Origin: Isoptericola sp044389085 | GTDB lineage: Bacteria; Actinomycetota; Actinomycetes; Actinomycetales; Cellulomonadaceae | NCBI RefSeq assembly: GCF_044389085.1 | Contig: NZ_JBIRXP010000004.1 | Location: 186,001-250,000, forward strand | Reading direction: 5' to 3' | Length of the DNA: 64,000 bases | Notes under the pieces: generated by a model | Database searches by the model: none | Told to the model about the DNA's origin: nothing | The model's input: the letters and a program-made list of their open reading frames with translations, nothing else | In this document: positions 62,516 to 64,000 of the stretch, one piece after another | Position numbering within the stretch: the first letter of the stretch is position 1 | Layout: each line of letters starts with the position of its first letter | Made by a program: the position numbers and the translations under genes

Positions 62516-63511
62516 ATGAACGCCCGCACCGTCTGGACCACCGCCATCTCCGCCGCGACAAGCGCCGTGACCGCCGCCGCGCTGGTGGTCGGCTCGGCCG
62601 CCGTGGCGACCGCCCCCGCAGGAGCCGCCGACTACCCCGGCCCCGGCGTCGTCACCGGCGACACCGGGGTGCACGACCCCGAGGTCGTCAAGAAGCCCGA
62701 CGGCACCTACCTCGTCGCCAGCACCGGCGAGGGCATCCGTCTCAAGACGTCCACCGACCGCACCCACTTCACCGAGATCGGCGCCGCGTTCCCGGGCGGC
62801 ACCCCCTGGGCCGACCCGTACACCGGCGGCAGCACGCACCTGTGGGCGCCGGAGATCCACCACGCGAACGGCCAGTACTACCTCTGGTACTCGGCGTCGT
62901 CGTTCGGCGTGAACACGTCGGCGATCTTCCTGGCCACGAGCCCGACCGGTGATCCGGGCACGTGGACGCACCGCGGCAAGGTCGTCGAGTCCTCAGGGTC
63001 GGACGACTTCAACGCCATCGACCCCGCGCTCGTGGTCGACGCCGACGGCCGGTGGTGGCTGAGCTTCGGCTCCTTCTGGTCGGGCATCAAGATGATCCGC
63101 CTCGACCCGCAGTCCGGCCTGCGCTCGGGCAGCGCGTTCCACTCCATCGCCGGGCGCGGGGGCGGCGCGATCGAGGCGCCCACCATCCATCGCCACGGCG
63201 GCTACTACTACCTCTACGTCTCGTTCGACTCCTGCTGCCAGGGCGCCGCCTCCACGTACCGCGTCATGGTCGGACGCTCGACGTCGGTCACGGGCCCGTA
63301 CCTCGACCGCGCCGGCGTCCCCATGACCCAGGGCGGCGGCACGCAGGTGCTCGCCGGGCACGGGTCGATCCACGGGCCCGGTCACCAGACCGTCTTCTCC
63401 GACGTCGACGCGGACGTGCTGATGTACCACTACTACGCCGACTCGGGCGCGTCGTTCCTCGGCATCAACCTGCTCGGCTACGACAGCGCCGGCTGGCCGT
63501 ACGTCTACTGA
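62516..63511 (+). CDS. Secreted GH43 endo-1,5-alpha-L-arabinanase
   Basis: A 331-residue exported enzyme. A long signal peptide (cleavage near AGA, about residue 38) precedes the five-bladed propeller. Catalytic residues are Asp54 (GVHDPEVV, base), Asp169 (NAIDPAL, pKa modulator) and Glu220 (GAIEAPT, acid). SFGSFWSGI and GSIHGPGHQT are typical of arabinanases. It cuts the arabinan side chains of pectin, whose products the GH51 enzyme can finish. The ATG at 62516 follows GAGGAG. Confidence 0.92.
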   Translation: MNARTVWTTAISAATSAVTAAALVVGSAAVATAPAGAADYPGPGVVTGDTGVHDPEVVKKPDGTYLVASTGEGIRLKTSTDRTHFTEIGAAFPGGTPWADPYTGGSTHLWAPEIHHANGQYYLWYSASSFGVNTSAIFLATSPTGDPGTWTHRGKVVESSGSDDFNAIDPALVVDADGRWWLSFGSFWSGIKMIRLDPQSGLRSGSAFHSIAGRGGGAIEAPTIHRHGGYYYLYVSFDSCCQGAASTYRVMVGRSTSVTGPYLDRAGVPMTQGGGTQVLAGHGSIHGPGHQTVFSDVDADVLMYHYYADSGASFLGINLLGYDSAGWPYVY

Positions 63512-63524
63512 CTCCCCCACCACC

Positions 63525-63594
63525 GCCGAACAGGCGGTTGACACCGTGATCGAGCTGCTCGCCGCCTCATAAGGGTGTCAACCGCCTGTTCGGC
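63525..63594. repeat. Inverted repeat, dispersed family copy 3 (partly decayed)
   Basis: Starts at 63525 with GCCGAACAGGCGGTTGACAC and ends with its complement at 63594. The outer 21 bp pair perfectly; the inner part and loop have diverged from copies 1 and 2. Confidence 0.88.
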
Positions 63595-63633
63595 ACACGG
63601 GGCGGGTGGGGGCGGGAACAATCGCGCGGGGCG

Positions 63634-63652
63634 GCGCGTTGCGGCAGGGCCC
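63634..63652 (+). promoter_or_regulatory. Candidate rifamycin-associated element (RAE)
   Basis: GCGCGTTGCGGCAGGGCCC matches about 15 of 19 positions of the rifamycin-associated element as I recall it (GGGGCTTGCGGCAAGGCCC). It lies 24 bp upstream of the HelR-like start, where such elements are expected. Confidence 0.5.
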
Positions 63653-63676
63653 GTACACCGTACGAAACGAGGTTCC

Positions 63677-64000
63677 GTGCCCCAGCCCACCTCCCCGCAC
63701 ACCCCCGCCACGGCACTCGATCGCGTCGCCGCCGACGCGATCGAGGAGGAGCAGGCCGCCCTCGACGCCGCGTGGTCACGACGCGCCGCGATACTCGAGG
63801 ACCTGGAGCACACGCTGGCCACCACGCGTCCCGAGGACGTCGCGGCCCGCGCGCGGGTCGCGCAACTGCGGACGCGACGCGCGGAGGTGCAGGCGGCGGA
63901 CCACGGCCTGGTCTTCGGCCGGCTCGACGCCGACGACGGCGCGGTGCGACGCCTCGGTCGCGTCGGGCTGCCCGGCGCGACGGAGGACGACGAGCCGCTG
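63677..64000 (+). CDS. helR: HelD/HelR-like RNA polymerase helicase, N-terminus only
   Basis: The first 108 residues of a longer protein cut by the window edge. The acidic helical N-terminus (AADAIEEEQAALDAAWSRRAAILEDLEHTL) forms the coiled-coil arm of HelD-type proteins. It leads into HGLVFGRLDADDGAVRRLGRVGLPGATEDDEPL, the VGRIGxxDDxxxPLVVDWRAP entry region of UvrD-like superfamily-1 HelD/HelR proteins. HelR removes rifamycin-bound RNA polymerase from DNA and gives rifamycin tolerance. GTG 63677 follows ACGAGG. The helicase motifs lie outside the window, so the call is provisional. Confidence 0.72.
   Translation, partial: MPQPTSPHTPATALDRVAADAIEEEQAALDAAWSRRAAILEDLEHTLATTRPEDVAARARVAQLRTRRAEVQAADHGLVFGRLDADDGAVRRLGRVGLPGATEDDEPL

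Overview
The window is 64 kb of very GC-rich, gene-dense chromosomal DNA. Short intergenic gaps, frequent ATGA/GTGA start-stop overlaps, many GTG starts, strong third-position GC bias, Tat and lipoprotein signals, and families such as DUF3817, DUF6412, fused sigma/zinc-finger proteins, a CmtR-type sensor and HelR all point to an actinobacterium. The plant cell-wall enzymes (GH51, GH43, PL4, GH13) suggest the Promicromonosporaceae/Cellulomonadaceae (Cellulosimicrobium, Isoptericola or Cellulomonas type). No rRNA, tRNA, CRISPR array, prophage or intact insertion sequence was seen. One assembly gap (10 N inside poly-G/poly-C) lies at 38.4-38.7 kb.

Region by region. 0-5.7 kb: a secreted acidic repeat protein (cut by the window edge), DinB and VOC proteins, an excalibur protein, the rRNA methyltransferase RlmC and a secreted M28 aminopeptidase with a Gly/His tail. 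5.7-8.6 kb: two tandem paralogues that join a sigma region-4-like HTH to a zinc-finger, a membrane helix and a long extracellular linker. 8.8-12.5 kb: dimethylargininase-like and ornithine cyclodeaminase genes, a divergent Lrp regulator and a lipoprotein. 12.6-19 kb: a 684-residue heptad-repeat membrane protein, a secreted 5'-nucleotidase, DUF3817 and a Tat-exported phosphodiesterase-like protein. 19-28.4 kb: hydrolases, several GNAT acetyltransferases, an NmrA-like reductase, VOC and AraC genes, YidC and DUF6412, with a scar (yidC fragment plus dead IS30 transposase) at 25.3-25.8 kb. 28.4-34 kb: SDR, short UvrA-type ABC protein, MOSC, VOC, AraC and GNAT. 34-43.2 kb: arginase-like protein, multicopper oxidase, a NarL-type two-component system split by the gap, DHFR-like protein and its neighbour regulator, aldo/keto reductase, and a CmtR-CDF metal-efflux operon. 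43.2-48 kb: ArsR-MFS pair, VIT-family protein, GH13 and DUF1905. 48.1-54.3 kb: alpha/beta hydrolase and a minus-strand hydantoin-type cluster (GntR, MFS, racemase, hydantoinase, maleate-isomerase-like). 54.4-64 kb: a pectin/arabinan group (GH51, PL4, GH43) interleaved with an MFS pump and a CopB copper ATPase, ending in the start of helR.

The most distinctive structure is intergenic. There is a dispersed 28-bp-arm palindrome in three copies, and two families of 19- or 20-bp tandem motifs that close with an inverted copy. In one of those families the motif supplies the TAG stop codon of two unrelated genes 31 kb apart. The assembly gap falls inside a member of the other family. Other points of interest are the fused sigma/anti-sigma tandem pair, a polysaccharide lyase with foreign domains nested in its C-terminal domain, a paired operator before the hydantoin cluster, and a candidate rifamycin-associated element before helR. 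All functional calls rest on reading the sequence; no database search was possible.
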